Program-made: the position numbers and the translations under genes
NCBI RefSeq assembly: GCF_002847285.1
Contig: NZ_CP025407.1
Location: 3,422,501 to 3,486,500, forward strand
DNA length: 64,000 nucleotides
Reading direction: 5' to 3'
From: Streptomyces sp. CMB-StM0423
GTDB lineage: Bacteria > Actinomycetota > Actinomycetes > Streptomycetales > Streptomycetaceae
Part shown: positions 36,354 through 44,367 of the stretch, one piece after another
Numbering within the stretch: the stretch's first letter is position 1
Layout: every line of letters begins with the position of its first letter
Notes under the pieces: model-generated
Told to the model about the DNA's origin: nothing
The model's input: the letters and a program-made list of their open reading frames with translations, nothing else
Database searches by the model: none

Positions 36354-37487
36354 ATGACGGGGGAACTTGGGTCGCTGGGTGAGTTGGCGGCTAGGAACGG
36401 TGGCGTGTTGGTCTGTGCCGAGGCTTTGGCGGCCGGGTGGTCGTCCGGGGTGTTGGTGCGGCGGTTGCGGAAGGAGGGGTGGCGGAAGGTACGGGCCGGG
36501 GTGTGGGTGGAGCCGGGGCGGGTTGGTGATCTGCGGCTGCGGTTGCGGGTGGCGCAGGCCGGGCGGCCGGAACTGGTCGTCAGTCACAGTGCGGCGGCTC
36601 ATCTGCTCGGGGTCGAAGTGCTCGCCGTGCGGCCCGAGTTCACGCACGTGCGGGGGCGGGGGCGGGCGCCCGAGGGATGCGTGCTGCATCGGACCGCGGT
36701 GGGTGACGAGGAGATCGTCACCGTCGCCGGGCTGCGAGTGACCGACGCCGCGCGGACCCTCGTCGACCTGCTGCGTACGGCGGAGCGGGATGCCGCGCTG
36801 GTGGCCGTGGAGTCGGCGTTGACCCGGCGGCCGTTGGGGCCCGGCGGAGAATGGCCGCGGCGGTGGCGGGAGCAGGTGGCCGATCTGCATACGGTCTCCG
36901 AAGCCCTTGCCGGGATCGGGCAGCGGCGGGGTGTGGTCCAGGCGCGGCAGCGGCTGGCGCTCGTCGATCCGCGCTCCGGGTCGCCCGCGGAGACCATCGC
37001 GCGGCTGCGGATGTACGACGCCGGGCTGCGGCCCCTCAGCCAAGTGCCGTTCACCGCGCCCAACGGCCGGCGGATACGGGTGGACTTCTTCTTCCCGGCG
37101 GCGGGGCTCGTCGTCGAGATCGAGGGCTACGGCTTCCACGGCAGCCGGGCCGCTCATCTCGCCGACGTCGAGCGCTTCAACGACCTGGGGCGCTGTCCCG
37201 AGGTCCGGCGCATGCTGCGGTTCACCGCGGCCGACGTCTTCGAGCGGCCCCAGCGGATGCTCCACACCATCCGCGCCGCCCTGGGCGAAATCGCCGCCGG
37301 GGAGTCCCGTGGCACTGCAGCCGCCGGAGGGTCCCGTGGAGCCGCCGCCGCCGGGGAGTCCCGTGGCGCCGCCGTCGGTGCTGCCGCGGCTGCCACCGCG
37401 GCTGCTCATGCGGTTGCCGGTGCGGCAGCAAGTGCCGGTGCCGTCGTCAGCGCGGCTGCCGGCGCCTCCGCCACCGCCGCTGCCTGA
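36354..37487 (+). CDS. AbiEi-like HTH / DUF559-type endonuclease-fold protein
   Basis: A 377-residue protein. Residues 1-60 resemble the AbiEi antitoxin N-terminal winged helix (ELAARNGGVLVCAEALAAGW, RKVRAGVWV). Residues 70-160 resemble the AbiEi core (VTDAARTLVDLLRTAERDAA), and 215-300 form a DUF559/Vsr-like fold with VDFFFPAAGLVVEIEGYGFH. The last 70 residues are a low-complexity Ala/Gly/Ser tail built on a 27-bp tandem repeat. GAGGG precedes the ATG at 36354. There is no toxin gene adjacent, so it is not a complete AbiE pair. Such HTH-DUF559 proteins are frequent in actinobacteria and of unknown function. Confidence 0.7.
   Translation: MTGELGSLGELAARNGGVLVCAEALAAGWSSGVLVRRLRKEGWRKVRAGVWVEPGRVGDLRLRLRVAQAGRPELVVSHSAAAHLLGVEVLAVRPEFTHVRGRGRAPEGCVLHRTAVGDEEIVTVAGLRVTDAARTLVDLLRTAERDAALVAVESALTRRPLGPGGEWPRRWREQVADLHTVSEALAGIGQRRGVVQARQRLALVDPRSGSPAETIARLRMYDAGLRPLSQVPFTAPNGRRIRVDFFFPAAGLVVEIEGYGFHGSRAAHLADVERFNDLGRCPEVRRMLRFTAADVFERPQRMLHTIRAALGEIAAGESRGTAAAGGSRGAAAAGESRGAAVGAAAAATAAAHAVAGAAASAGAVVSAAAGASATAAA
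37293..37373 (+). repeat. 27-bp coding tandem repeat, three copies
   Basis: Three head-to-tail 27-bp units at 37293, 37320 and 37347 encode nine-residue units of the type AAGESRGTA inside the C-terminal tail of the AbiEi/DUF559-like protein. Because the unit is a multiple of three, copy-number change would keep the frame. Confidence 0.85.
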
Positions 37488-37538
37488 GTCGCCGCCGGCT
37501 TCCCGGCGGTGTCCGCGGTGCGTGGCAGGGTGGCCGCC

Positions 37539-37904
37539 ATGGACGCCTATGTCAGGAACATCGTGCTCGACTGCGCCGACGCACGTCAGCTCGCCGACTT
37601 CTACACGCAGTTGCTCGGCATGCGGGTCATCCGCGACGACTGGATGGTGATCGCCAAGGACGAAGACAGCTTTCCACGGCTGGCATTCGAGGAAGTCGAC
37701 GGCTACCGGCCGCCGCTCTGGCCCGACCTCGATCGCACCTACCCCCAGCAGATGCACATCTGCTTCGGCGTCGACGACTCCACCGCCGCGGGCGAGCTGG
37801 CGCTGCGGCTCGGGGCCACGCGGCTCTCCGAAGCCGGTGGCAGTTGTCCGGTGTTCGCCGATCCCGCCGGGCATCCGTTCTGCCTCTGCGGGCCCGGGGA
37901 GTAG
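37539..37904 (+). CDS. VOC-family (glyoxalase/bleomycin-resistance fold) protein
   Basis: A 121-residue protein of one vicinal-oxygen-chelate domain pair: YVRNIVLDCADARQLADFYT is the first beta-alpha unit, with PQQMHICFGVDD and PVFADPAGHPFCLCG forming the second. His in QMHICF and the terminal Glu region are candidate metal ligands. Streptomyces carries many of these; substrates range from glyoxal adducts to antibiotics and cannot be read from sequence. The ATG at 37539 is chosen because the family starts with this beta-strand; GTG 37509 is possible. Confidence 0.8.
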   Translation: MDAYVRNIVLDCADARQLADFYTQLLGMRVIRDDWMVIAKDEDSFPRLAFEEVDGYRPPLWPDLDRTYPQQMHICFGVDDSTAAGELALRLGATRLSEAGGSCPVFADPAGHPFCLCGPGE

Positions 37905-37922
37905 CTCCCGGGAAAAGGCCGA

Positions 37923-37957
37923 CGGCCCTGGTGTCGGGGGGTCGGCCACCAGGGCCG
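37923..37957. terminator. Hairpin between convergent genes
   Basis: CGGCCCTGGTG (37923-37933) pairs perfectly with CACCAGGGCCG (37947-37957) across a 13-nt loop. It is placed just after the VOC gene and before the end of the convergent M23 peptidase gene, and probably terminates the VOC transcript. Confidence 0.65.
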
Positions 37958-38108
37958 CCGGCGGTCTCGGTGCGCGCTCGGACGCCACGGGGGAAGTTGC
38001 GTTCGGGCACGCCGGAGACGTGGGAGAGGGGTTTATGGGGGCTTGCGGTCCGTGCGGCGGGTGCCGGTCCCGGCCGCCGGGGCCGGGGCACCGGGCCCGC
38101 CGGGTGGG

Positions 38109-39230
38109 TCAGACCGGGGCGCCGTTGTTGCGCAGCCAGGCGAGGGGGTCCACTGCGTCCCCGCCGCCGGGTCGTACCTCAAGGTGCAGGTGCGGGCCGG
38201 TGACGTTGCCCGTGGCGCCTACGCGCCCGATGACGTCGCCGGTCGTGACCTCGCCCGAGGACTGGATGATGGAGGACAGATGGCAGTACCAGACCTCGGT
38301 GCCGTCCTCGAGCGTGAGGACGATGCGGTAGCCGTACGAGCCGGCCCAGCCGGCCTCGGTGATCGTGCCGCCGTGCACCGCCTTGACCGGGGTGCCGGTG
38401 GAGGCGGCGAAGTCCTGGCCCGTGTGGCCCGCGGCCCACATGTCACCGGACTCGCCGAACGTCGAGGTGAGCGTGTAATTCGCGACCGGGGCGACGTAGC
38501 TGGCGGCGAGCTTGGCGAGGCGCTCCTCCTCCGCCTTGCGGCGGGCCTCCTCCTCCGCCTTGCGGCGGCGCTCCTCCTCCAGGCGGCGCTGGCGCTCCTC
38601 TTCCTGCGCCTTCGCCTCGGCGGCCTCCTCGGCCGCCTGCTGGGCGGCCTCGGCCTCGGCGGCCGCGCGGGCAGAGGCGTCGGCCTCCGCCTGCTGCTGC
38701 TCGGCCTGCTCCAGGATGCGCGCCCGCAGGGCCTCGCCGGAGTCGGCGGGCTGGTTCGCGGAGTCGGTGTCGCTGGCGTAGCTGACCTGCGTGAGCGGAG
38801 CCGTGGTGACGACCGTGTCGGAAGCGGGCTCCTCCTTGCTCGGTATCAGGTCGCCGACGCCCGGCAGGCTCTCCGCATCCGGGAGTTGGGCGCTTATCCG
38901 GTTCGCAACGGTGTCGACCTGGTCGGGCATGGATATCGCGACCGGGGGCTTCTCCTGCGCGGTGGCCATGCTGCCCGCGCCGACGGCGGCGAAGACGCCG
39001 ACGCCGAGTACGGCGCCGCTGCGCGCCATGCTGCCGCCGCGCTGCCGGGGAAGGCGCCGACGGCCGCGGGAGGGAAGGCCGTCCTCGGGGAGGACTTCGT
39101 CGACCGGCTCTTCGGCGGCGTAACCGGTGGGCGCATACCCCTCGGGGGCGTGGCCGCCGGACGCATAACCGTCGTAGCCGTAATCGTCATAGCCATGGCC
39201 GTAGCCAGGCTCAGACCTGTAGGACGCCAC
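38109..39230 (-). CDS. Exported M23-family cell-wall peptidase with coiled-coil
   Basis: A 373-residue protein. Residues 1-65 are a Tyr/Gly/Arg-rich cytosolic leader, followed by a membrane or signal segment (SGAVLGVGVFAAVGAGSMATA). A coiled-coil of Glu/Ala/Arg repeats (about 165-245) precedes the C-terminal M23 LytM domain, with zinc-binding GHTGQDFAA, YCHLSSI and GPHLHLEV. Such enzymes cut peptidoglycan cross-links. GTG 39230 follows AAAGGAG. Transcription passes through a c-di-AMP riboswitch leader, so the gene should be switched off at high c-di-AMP, as for Rpf and other Streptomyces cell-wall hydrolases. Confidence 0.88.
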   Translation of the reverse strand: MASYRSEPGYGHGYDDYGYDGYASGGHAPEGYAPTGYAAEEPVDEVLPEDGLPSRGRRRLPRQRGGSMARSGAVLGVGVFAAVGAGSMATAQEKPPVAISMPDQVDTVANRISAQLPDAESLPGVGDLIPSKEEPASDTVVTTAPLTQVSYASDTDSANQPADSGEALRARILEQAEQQQAEADASARAAAEAEAAQQAAEEAAEAKAQEEERQRRLEEERRRKAEEEARRKAEEERLAKLAASYVAPVANYTLTSTFGESGDMWAAGHTGQDFAASTGTPVKAVHGGTITEAGWAGSYGYRIVLTLEDGTEVWYCHLSSIIQSSGEVTTGDVIGRVGATGNVTGPHLHLEVRPGGGDAVDPLAWLRNNGAPV

Positions 39231-39244
39231 GCAGGCGTACTCCT

Positions 39245-39392
39245 TTCCTTCCTTCTCGCCTACCGGGTTAGCTGACGGGTTCGGAGCAGGAAGGTCTCCT
39301 ACGGGCCTCCTCCTCGCGGAGGTTGGCCCGATTCACCCCAAGGTGGTGGTTCCCCGGTTCCCTAGGTGTTGCCGTTGCTGCAGTTGTGACGC
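39245..39392 (-). ncRNA. c-di-AMP riboswitch (ydaO-yuaA type)
   Basis: Read on the minus strand, the leader contains the conserved ydaO-yuaA blocks in order: GGGAACCGGGGAACCACC, TTGGGGTGAATC, GGAGACCTTCC, and CCGAACCCGTCAGCTAACCC followed by GGTAGGCG. It ends a few bases before the ribosome binding site of the M23 peptidase gene. Such riboswitches bind c-di-AMP and usually turn expression off. In Streptomyces they precede cell-wall hydrolase genes. Confidence 0.93.
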
Positions 39393-39462
39393 GTGCGGGA
39401 TTCGGCGACGGCGCACGGTGCCGCCTCTTGCGACGGCAGTGACGACCGCGCTGCGTTACCGC

Positions 39463-39492
39463 ACGCTAGCGGACGACGGCGTTCGATTCCAA
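39463..39492 (-). promoter_or_regulatory. Candidate promoter for the riboswitch-M23 transcript
   Basis: On the minus strand TTGGAA (39492-39487) and TAGCGT (39468-39463) are separated by 18 bp, close to the Streptomyces HrdB pattern, and would start RNA about 65 nt before the riboswitch. Position is sensible; proof would need a mapped start. Confidence 0.35.
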
Positions 39493-39640
39493 GTCGTTCC
39501 CGTTATTCAGTTGTGCTTTACCGCGGACGATCCGGGCATGCACCAGCGGAAACGGACAAGTTGACGGCCTGATTACGCGCAGTGAAGTCCGGTCGTTAGC
39601 TGATCGTGCATCAGTTGTTATGCGGAGGGGCGCTGTTCCG

Positions 39641-41185
39641 CTACGGAGCGTGTACAGGCGAGGCCGGGTCCGGCGGCTCTCCGAACGGCGTACGCAAGCG
39701 GGCGAGGGCGAACAGCGCCATGTCGTCGGCGACCCTTCCGCCCGTATAACGGGTCACGTCGTCCAGGAGGGTGTCCAGCAGTTCGTGCGGGCCGTCGAAC
39801 AGCCGGCCGTCCAGCCGGGTCAGCGGGTCGTAGAAGACGCCCGCCTTGTTCCGCGCCTCGGTCACGCCGTCCGTGAACAGGACGAGCGCCGCGCCCGGCG
39901 GGAACGCCACCTCCATCAGCTCGTCCGGCCACGTACCCAGGTCGCCCATGCCCAGCGGCAGCGCGTGCTCGTGCGGGTGCAGCGTGCGTGCCGCGCCGTC
40001 CGACCCCAGCAGCACGGGCGCCGGATGCCCGCGGTTGAGCAGCCGCAGCGCGCCGCCCCCGCGGTCGACCTCCGCCAGCACCGCGGTCGTGAACCCCTCC
40101 ACCCGGTCGAGGCCGCTGCGCCCCGTCTCCTGGCGCTGCAGCGCGCGTTCCAGCCGCCGCGCGATCCCCGCGAGCCCCGCCTCCTCCTCGGCCGCCTCCC
40201 GGAAGGCGCCGATGACGACCGCCACGGACTCCACCGCCTCCAGCCCCTTGCCGCGTACGTCGCCGACGATGCAGCGCACGCCGTACGGGCCCTCCTGCAC
40301 GGCGTAGAGGTCGCCGCCGATACGGGCGTCGGCGTCCGCGGCCTGGTAGCGGGCGGCGACCCGCAGCGTGCCGAAGCCGTCCGGCGGGTTCGGCAGCACG
40401 GCGCGCTGCGCGGCGACGGCGACGTGGCGGGCAGAGGTCAGCCGGCGGTAGTTGCGCTGGATGAGGAGGTTGATGCCGATCGCCAGGGCGCCGAGCACCA
40501 CCTGCGACACCATCTGGGTGAGCGCGTTGGGCCTCGTGGCGGTGCCGTTGAGGATTTCGAGCGTGACGTCCACGGCCAGGGCTGCGACGGCGACGGCGAC
40601 CGTGCCGCGCAGGGTGAGCAGCGCGGCGGCGACCAGCGGGGTGGTCTCGAATATCGGCGAGGACCTCAGCCCTTCCGGCGTGAACCAGAAGAACACCGCC
40701 CCCACGACGATCAGCGCCGCCGGCAGCCACCGCAGCGCCCAGCGGACCCGCCGCTCACCGCCGGTGGGGTCGGGGCGACGGGACCGGGCCGCCAGGTCCA
40801 GCGCGTCGGCGCCGACGCGGTAGGCCCGCCCGTTCTCGTACGGACCGCGCCCCTCGCCGTACGAGCCACGCTCCACGTCGCGCGAGCCACGCTCTGCGTC
40901 GTGCGGGGCGCGGCCCTCGTGCGAGGTGCGGCCGTCGTGCGAGCCGCGGCCTTCGTGCGAGGCGCGCTCCTGGTCGTGCGGATCGCCCTCGTCGTGCCCC
41001 GCGCCCTGCGCGCCGTCCTCCCGCACCGGCTGCACCTGCCCTCTCCTGCGCTGCCCTTCCTGCGCTGTCCTCCCCGTGCGGCCGACAAGCGGGCCCATAC
41101 CGTCGTCCCTCAGGGTTCCGCGTCCCGGGCGGGACGGCGACCGGGCGGGGCCCAGGCGGGTTACAGGAGGCGTTTCAGGCGTCAT
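39641..41185 (-). CDS. Membrane-anchored SpoIIE/PP2C serine phosphatase (RsbU-like)
   Basis: A 514-residue protein. Residues 1-125 are hydrophilic and contain His/Asp/Glu/Arg repeats (SHEGRGSHDGRTSHEGRAPH). Three hydrophobic segments follow (about 150-235: WLPAALIVVGAVFFWF, then TVAVAVAALAVDVTL, then VVLGALAIGINLLI). The C-terminal half is a SpoIIE phosphatase: ADARIGGDLYAV and GDVRGKGLEAV with metal Asp residues, NRGHPAPVLL, and LVLFTDGVTEARN. These proteins dephosphorylate anti-anti-sigma factors. The start at 41185 is the longest; ATG 41098 (MGPLVG) would shorten the low-complexity head. Confidence 0.85.
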   Translation of the reverse strand: MTPETPPVTRLGPARSPSRPGRGTLRDDGMGPLVGRTGRTAQEGQRRRGQVQPVREDGAQGAGHDEGDPHDQERASHEGRGSHDGRTSHEGRAPHDAERGSRDVERGSYGEGRGPYENGRAYRVGADALDLAARSRRPDPTGGERRVRWALRWLPAALIVVGAVFFWFTPEGLRSSPIFETTPLVAAALLTLRGTVAVAVAALAVDVTLEILNGTATRPNALTQMVSQVVLGALAIGINLLIQRNYRRLTSARHVAVAAQRAVLPNPPDGFGTLRVAARYQAADADARIGGDLYAVQEGPYGVRCIVGDVRGKGLEAVESVAVVIGAFREAAEEEAGLAGIARRLERALQRQETGRSGLDRVEGFTTAVLAEVDRGGGALRLLNRGHPAPVLLGSDGAARTLHPHEHALPLGMGDLGTWPDELMEVAFPPGAALVLFTDGVTEARNKAGVFYDPLTRLDGRLFDGPHELLDTLLDDVTRYTGGRVADDMALFALARLRTPFGEPPDPASPVHAP

Positions 41186-41341
41186 TGCGGGCCAGAGTGG
41201 GACGGGCAGAAGAGTCGCGGACCGGCGGACCGCACGCAGAGGGTACAGCCGAACGGGTATAGGGCCACCCGGCTCCGGCGCGCGCGGCGCCCGCGCGCCC
41301 CCCGGCTCTCCCGGCGCCCCGCACGCCCCCGGACAAATGAC

Positions 41342-41514
41342 GCCATCTGTCAGCCGTTATCCGTCAAGCGTCAGCCGTCAGGCATCGCCAGGCGCCGGGC
41401 GCCAGCCGCCGCCGGCACGCCAGGCGTCAGGCGCCGGGCCCCGCCAGGCGCCAGCGGTCAGGCGCCGGCCGCCATGCGCCAGCACGTCAACCGTCAGCCG
41501 CCGTCAGGCGCCGG
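41342..41514. repeat. Degenerate GCGTCAG-like repeats in the SpoIIE/P450 spacer
   Basis: This part of the 402-bp spacer between the SpoIIE and P450 genes is made of imperfect units such as GTCAGCC, GCGCCAG, GCCGTCAG and GCGTCAG at irregular spacing. It grades into the perfect heptamer array that follows. No gene is supported here. Confidence 0.75.
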
Positions 41515-41591
41515 GCGTCAGGCGTCAGGCGTCAGGCGTCAGGCGTCAGGCGTCAGGCGTCAGGCGTCAGGCGTCAGGCGTCAGGCGTCAG
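41515..41591. repeat. Eleven perfect tandem copies of the heptamer GCGTCAG
   Basis: GCGTCAG is repeated 11 times without a mismatch over 77 bp. The last copy supplies the TGA stop codon (41588-41590, minus strand) of the CYP154-like gene. Because 7 is not a multiple of 3, loss or gain of units in the coding end would alter the P450 C-terminus. Perfect identity suggests recent slippage expansion. Confidence 0.95.
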
Positions 41592-42859
41592 GTGAGGCGT
41601 ACCGGGAAGGACTCCAGGTCGTTCTGCGTCAGCACCGGCAAGTTGCGCAGCTCCCCCAGCGGTGCCGCCGCCCGCAGGTCCGGGAACCGGGCGAAGAGCG
41701 CCGGCAGCGCCACCGCCGCCTCCAGCCGCGACAGCGCCGCGCCGGGGCAGATGTGCGGCCCGTGTCCGAAGGTCATGTGCCGGATCGGCGTCGCCCGCGT
41801 CACGTCGAAGGCGTCCACGTCCGCCCCGTGGTGCCCGGCGTCCCGCCCGATCGCGCGGTACGAGATGACGACGCCCTCCCCCTTCTCGATCACCGTGCCC
41901 GCGATCTCGATGTCCTCCGTCGCGAACCGCATCAGCAGGTGGGTCACCGGCGGGTCGTAGCGCAGCGCCTCCTCGATCGCCGTCTCCCACGTCACCTTGC
42001 CCTCGCGGACCATGCCGAGCTGCTCGGGGTGGGTCAGCAGTCCGCGCACGGTGGTGAGCAGGAGCGTGATCGTGGTCTCGTGCCCGGCCGCGATCATGGA
42101 CTTCAGGTTGCCGACGACCTCTTCCTCGGTCAGCGGCTCGCCGCCCTCGTCGGCGAGGATCAGCGCGCTCGTGAGGTCGTCGGCGGGCTCGGCGGTCTTC
42201 TGCCGCACCATGTCCGTGAACACGCGGTCGAGTTCCGCCATCACCGCGAGCCGTTCCTCCTGCGGCGTGAGCATGGAGAAGAAAGCTTTCCACAGGCGCA
42301 TCTGCCGCGGTATCTCCGATTCCGCGACGCCCATGAGCGCGCACACCACCCGCATCGGCAGCGGCTGCGCGAAGACCTCCTTGAGGTCGACCACCCCGTC
42401 GCCCCCGGCCGCCGCGGCCGCCAGGGAGTCCAGCAGTTCGGCCGTCACCCGCTCGACCACCGGCCGCAGCGCGTCGAGCCGCCGCGGGGTGATGGCCTGC
42501 GCCGTCTTGGCGCGCAGCCGCCGGTGCTCGGGGCCGTCGACCGTGAACATCGACCGGCCCGGGTCGACCATCCCGATCAGCGGCCACTCCGCGGTGACCT
42601 CGCCGGTCTGCCACAGCCGCCAGGCGCCGATGTCCTTGACCAGCCGGGCGTCGGTGAGCAGTTGGCGGGCCTCGGCGTGCCGCGTGACGGTCCACGCGGG
42701 CGCGCCGAGCAGTTCGATCCGGGTGAGCGGGGCGGCGGCGCGCAGGAGCGCGGTCTCGCCCGCGAGGTCGCGTACGAGCGGGTCGATGGCCAGCGGCCCG
42801 GGGAGGGCCCCGGAGCCGGTCGGGGCGGCGGCGGAGCCGGCGGCGTGCGGGCAGTTCAC
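41588..42859 (-). CDS. Cytochrome P450, CYP154-like (conservon-linked)
   Basis: A 423-residue soluble bacterial P450 with all canonical motifs: AAGHETTITLLL (I-helix acid-alcohol pair), EEALRYDPPV (K-helix ExxR) and FGHGPHICPGAALSR with the haem-ligating Cys near residue 371. Its ATG overlaps the stop of the CYP157-like gene (ATGA), placing it last in the six-gene conservon operon. CYP154/CYP157 pairs follow conservons in S. coelicolor and some CYP154 enzymes hydroxylate polycyclic substrates; the substrate here is unknown. Its stop codon lies in a heptamer repeat array. Confidence 0.88.
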   Translation of the reverse strand: MNCPHAAGSAAAPTGSGALPGPLAIDPLVRDLAGETALLRAAAPLTRIELLGAPAWTVTRHAEARQLLTDARLVKDIGAWRLWQTGEVTAEWPLIGMVDPGRSMFTVDGPEHRRLRAKTAQAITPRRLDALRPVVERVTAELLDSLAAAAAGGDGVVDLKEVFAQPLPMRVVCALMGVAESEIPRQMRLWKAFFSMLTPQEERLAVMAELDRVFTDMVRQKTAEPADDLTSALILADEGGEPLTEEEVVGNLKSMIAAGHETTITLLLTTVRGLLTHPEQLGMVREGKVTWETAIEEALRYDPPVTHLLMRFATEDIEIAGTVIEKGEGVVISYRAIGRDAGHHGADVDAFDVTRATPIRHMTFGHGPHICPGAALSRLEAAVALPALFARFPDLRAAAPLGELRNLPVLTQNDLESFPVRLT

Positions 42860-44367
42860 GGATGACCTCCTGCAGCGCGTACGGGGGTGAAGGTGACCGG
42901 CAGTGCGGTCATGCCGCGCAGGAACGCGGACGGCCGCCGCACCAGCGTCCGGGCCGGCACGGACAGGTCCAGGTCGGGCAGCCGGTCGAGGAGTACCTCA
43001 AGGCCCGTCCGGGCGATGATCTCAGCGATCTCCTGGGCCGGGAAGGGGCAGCGGAAGTCGCCGTAGCTGAAGGCGAAGTGGGCGCTGTTGCCGGCCTGTG
43101 CGGGTACGCCGGCGCCTCCGTACCCGTATCCGCCGCCCGTGCTGCCCGGCCCGCCGAGGGCCTGCTGGATCTGCGGGTCGTCGTTGGCGGCGGCGAGGCC
43201 GAGGAGCAGCAGGTCGCCGGCGCCGACCGGGCGGCCGCCGAGGTGGGTGTCGCGGGCGGCCCAGCGGCCGACGAGGATCTGGGTGGGGGTGTCCTCCCAC
43301 AGCACCTCGTTCATGGCCTGGCCGACGCTGTGCCGCCCGCCGCCGAGGGCGGCGGCGAAGCGGTCGTCGGTGAGCATGAGGCGGATGGAGTTGCCGATCC
43401 AGTCGGCGGTGGGGAGGAAGCCGGCGGCGGTGGTGTCCTTGAGGTCGAGCATGACCTCTTCGTCGGTGAAGTGCATGGGATCGGCGAGCATCCGCGAGGT
43501 GACGTCCTGGCCGGGCGCGAGCCGTTTCTCGGCGACCAGCCGGGTCATGTGCTCGACGAAGGTCTCGTACGCCTTGAGCGCGCCGGGTCCGCCGTCCGCG
43601 AGTTCGTTGAGGACCTGGGCGAGTTGGCGTCCCTGGGCGTCGGGGAAGCCGATGAGGCGGGCGAGGACGAGGACGGGGAGGGGGACGGCGTAGTCGCCGA
43701 CGAGTTCTGCGCTGCCGCGGGAGCAGAAGGAGTCGATGAGCCGGTCGGCGAGTTGTTCGCAGTGCCGGCGGAGGTCGAAGGGGTCGACGCTTTCCAGTGC
43801 GGCGCCGACCATGACGGCGTGCCTGCGGTGGTCGGCGGCGGAGGCGGTGAAGTGGATGGACGGCATGACCTGGCCGACCATCGGCAGCAGGGGCCAGTCG
43901 GGCGGGATCTTCTCCCACTGGTTCCACAGCCCGCGGTCCCGTGGGAACAGTTCGGGGTCGGAGGTGACCTGGTGGAGTTCGCGGTAGCCGATGACGAGCC
44001 AGGCGGGGATGTCGCCGGGGAGTTCGACGGGGACGACGGGGCCGTGGTCGCGGCGCATCTCGCGGTAGAGGTCGCGCGGGTCGGTGTGGAAGCGGGGGCC
44101 GCTGAGGGGTACGGACCCGGCGGCGCCGGCGTGCGCGGGGCAGCCGGCGGGGGGTGCGTCGGCAGCGGGGGGCGTGTCGGGGCCGTCGGGCGCGGGCCCG
44201 TCGGCCGGCGCACCCGGCGCGGTGCCCGGCGCACCCGGCCCGGCCGACGGCTCACCGGGCGCATCCGGCGCACCGGGCGCAGGGGCCTCGCTCAGCGCGC
44301 CTGTGCGCGGTTGCGCCGGGCTGCTGCTCCCCTCGTGTGCGGCCTGGTCGTCGGGAGTCGGGGTCAT
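42856..44367 (-). CDS. Atypical cytochrome P450, CYP157-like, lacking ExxR
   Basis: A 503-residue P450 with a Pro/Ala/Gly-rich N-terminal extension of about 80 residues. The haem-binding loop is FSYGDFRCPFPAQ (Cys near residue 440), but the K-helix ExxR is replaced by ExLW (NEVLWEDTP near 354), and the I-helix acid-alcohol pair is replaced by AAGFLPTADW. CYP157 members of S. coelicolor are known for losing ExxR (EQSLW). A Gly/Tyr-rich insert (about 405-425) precedes the haem loop. ATGA overlaps at both ends couple it to cvnD and the CYP154-like gene. It may act as a partner or use a noncanonical fold. Confidence 0.82.
   Translation of the reverse strand: MTPTPDDQAAHEGSSSPAQPRTGALSEAPAPGAPDAPGEPSAGPGAPGTAPGAPADGPAPDGPDTPPAADAPPAGCPAHAGAAGSVPLSGPRFHTDPRDLYREMRRDHGPVVPVELPGDIPAWLVIGYRELHQVTSDPELFPRDRGLWNQWEKIPPDWPLLPMVGQVMPSIHFTASAADHRRHAVMVGAALESVDPFDLRRHCEQLADRLIDSFCSRGSAELVGDYAVPLPVLVLARLIGFPDAQGRQLAQVLNELADGGPGALKAYETFVEHMTRLVAEKRLAPGQDVTSRMLADPMHFTDEEVMLDLKDTTAAGFLPTADWIGNSIRLMLTDDRFAAALGGGRHSVGQAMNEVLWEDTPTQILVGRWAARDTHLGGRPVGAGDLLLLGLAAANDDPQIQQALGGPGSTGGGYGYGGAGVPAQAGNSAHFAFSYGDFRCPFPAQEIAEIIARTGLEVLLDRLPDLDLSVPARTLVRRPSAFLRGMTALPVTFTPVRAAGGHP

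Noticed and set aside
36354-37487. AbiE toxin-antitoxin pair
   Set aside because: The N-terminus resembles AbiEi antitoxins, but no AbiEii nucleotidyltransferase gene is adjacent and a DUF559-type domain is attached.
39620-42865. 1081-codon plus-strand frame across the SpoIIE, repeat and P450 region
   Set aside because: It translates the heptamer array into a seven-residue repeat and is antisense to two genes; no domain is visible.
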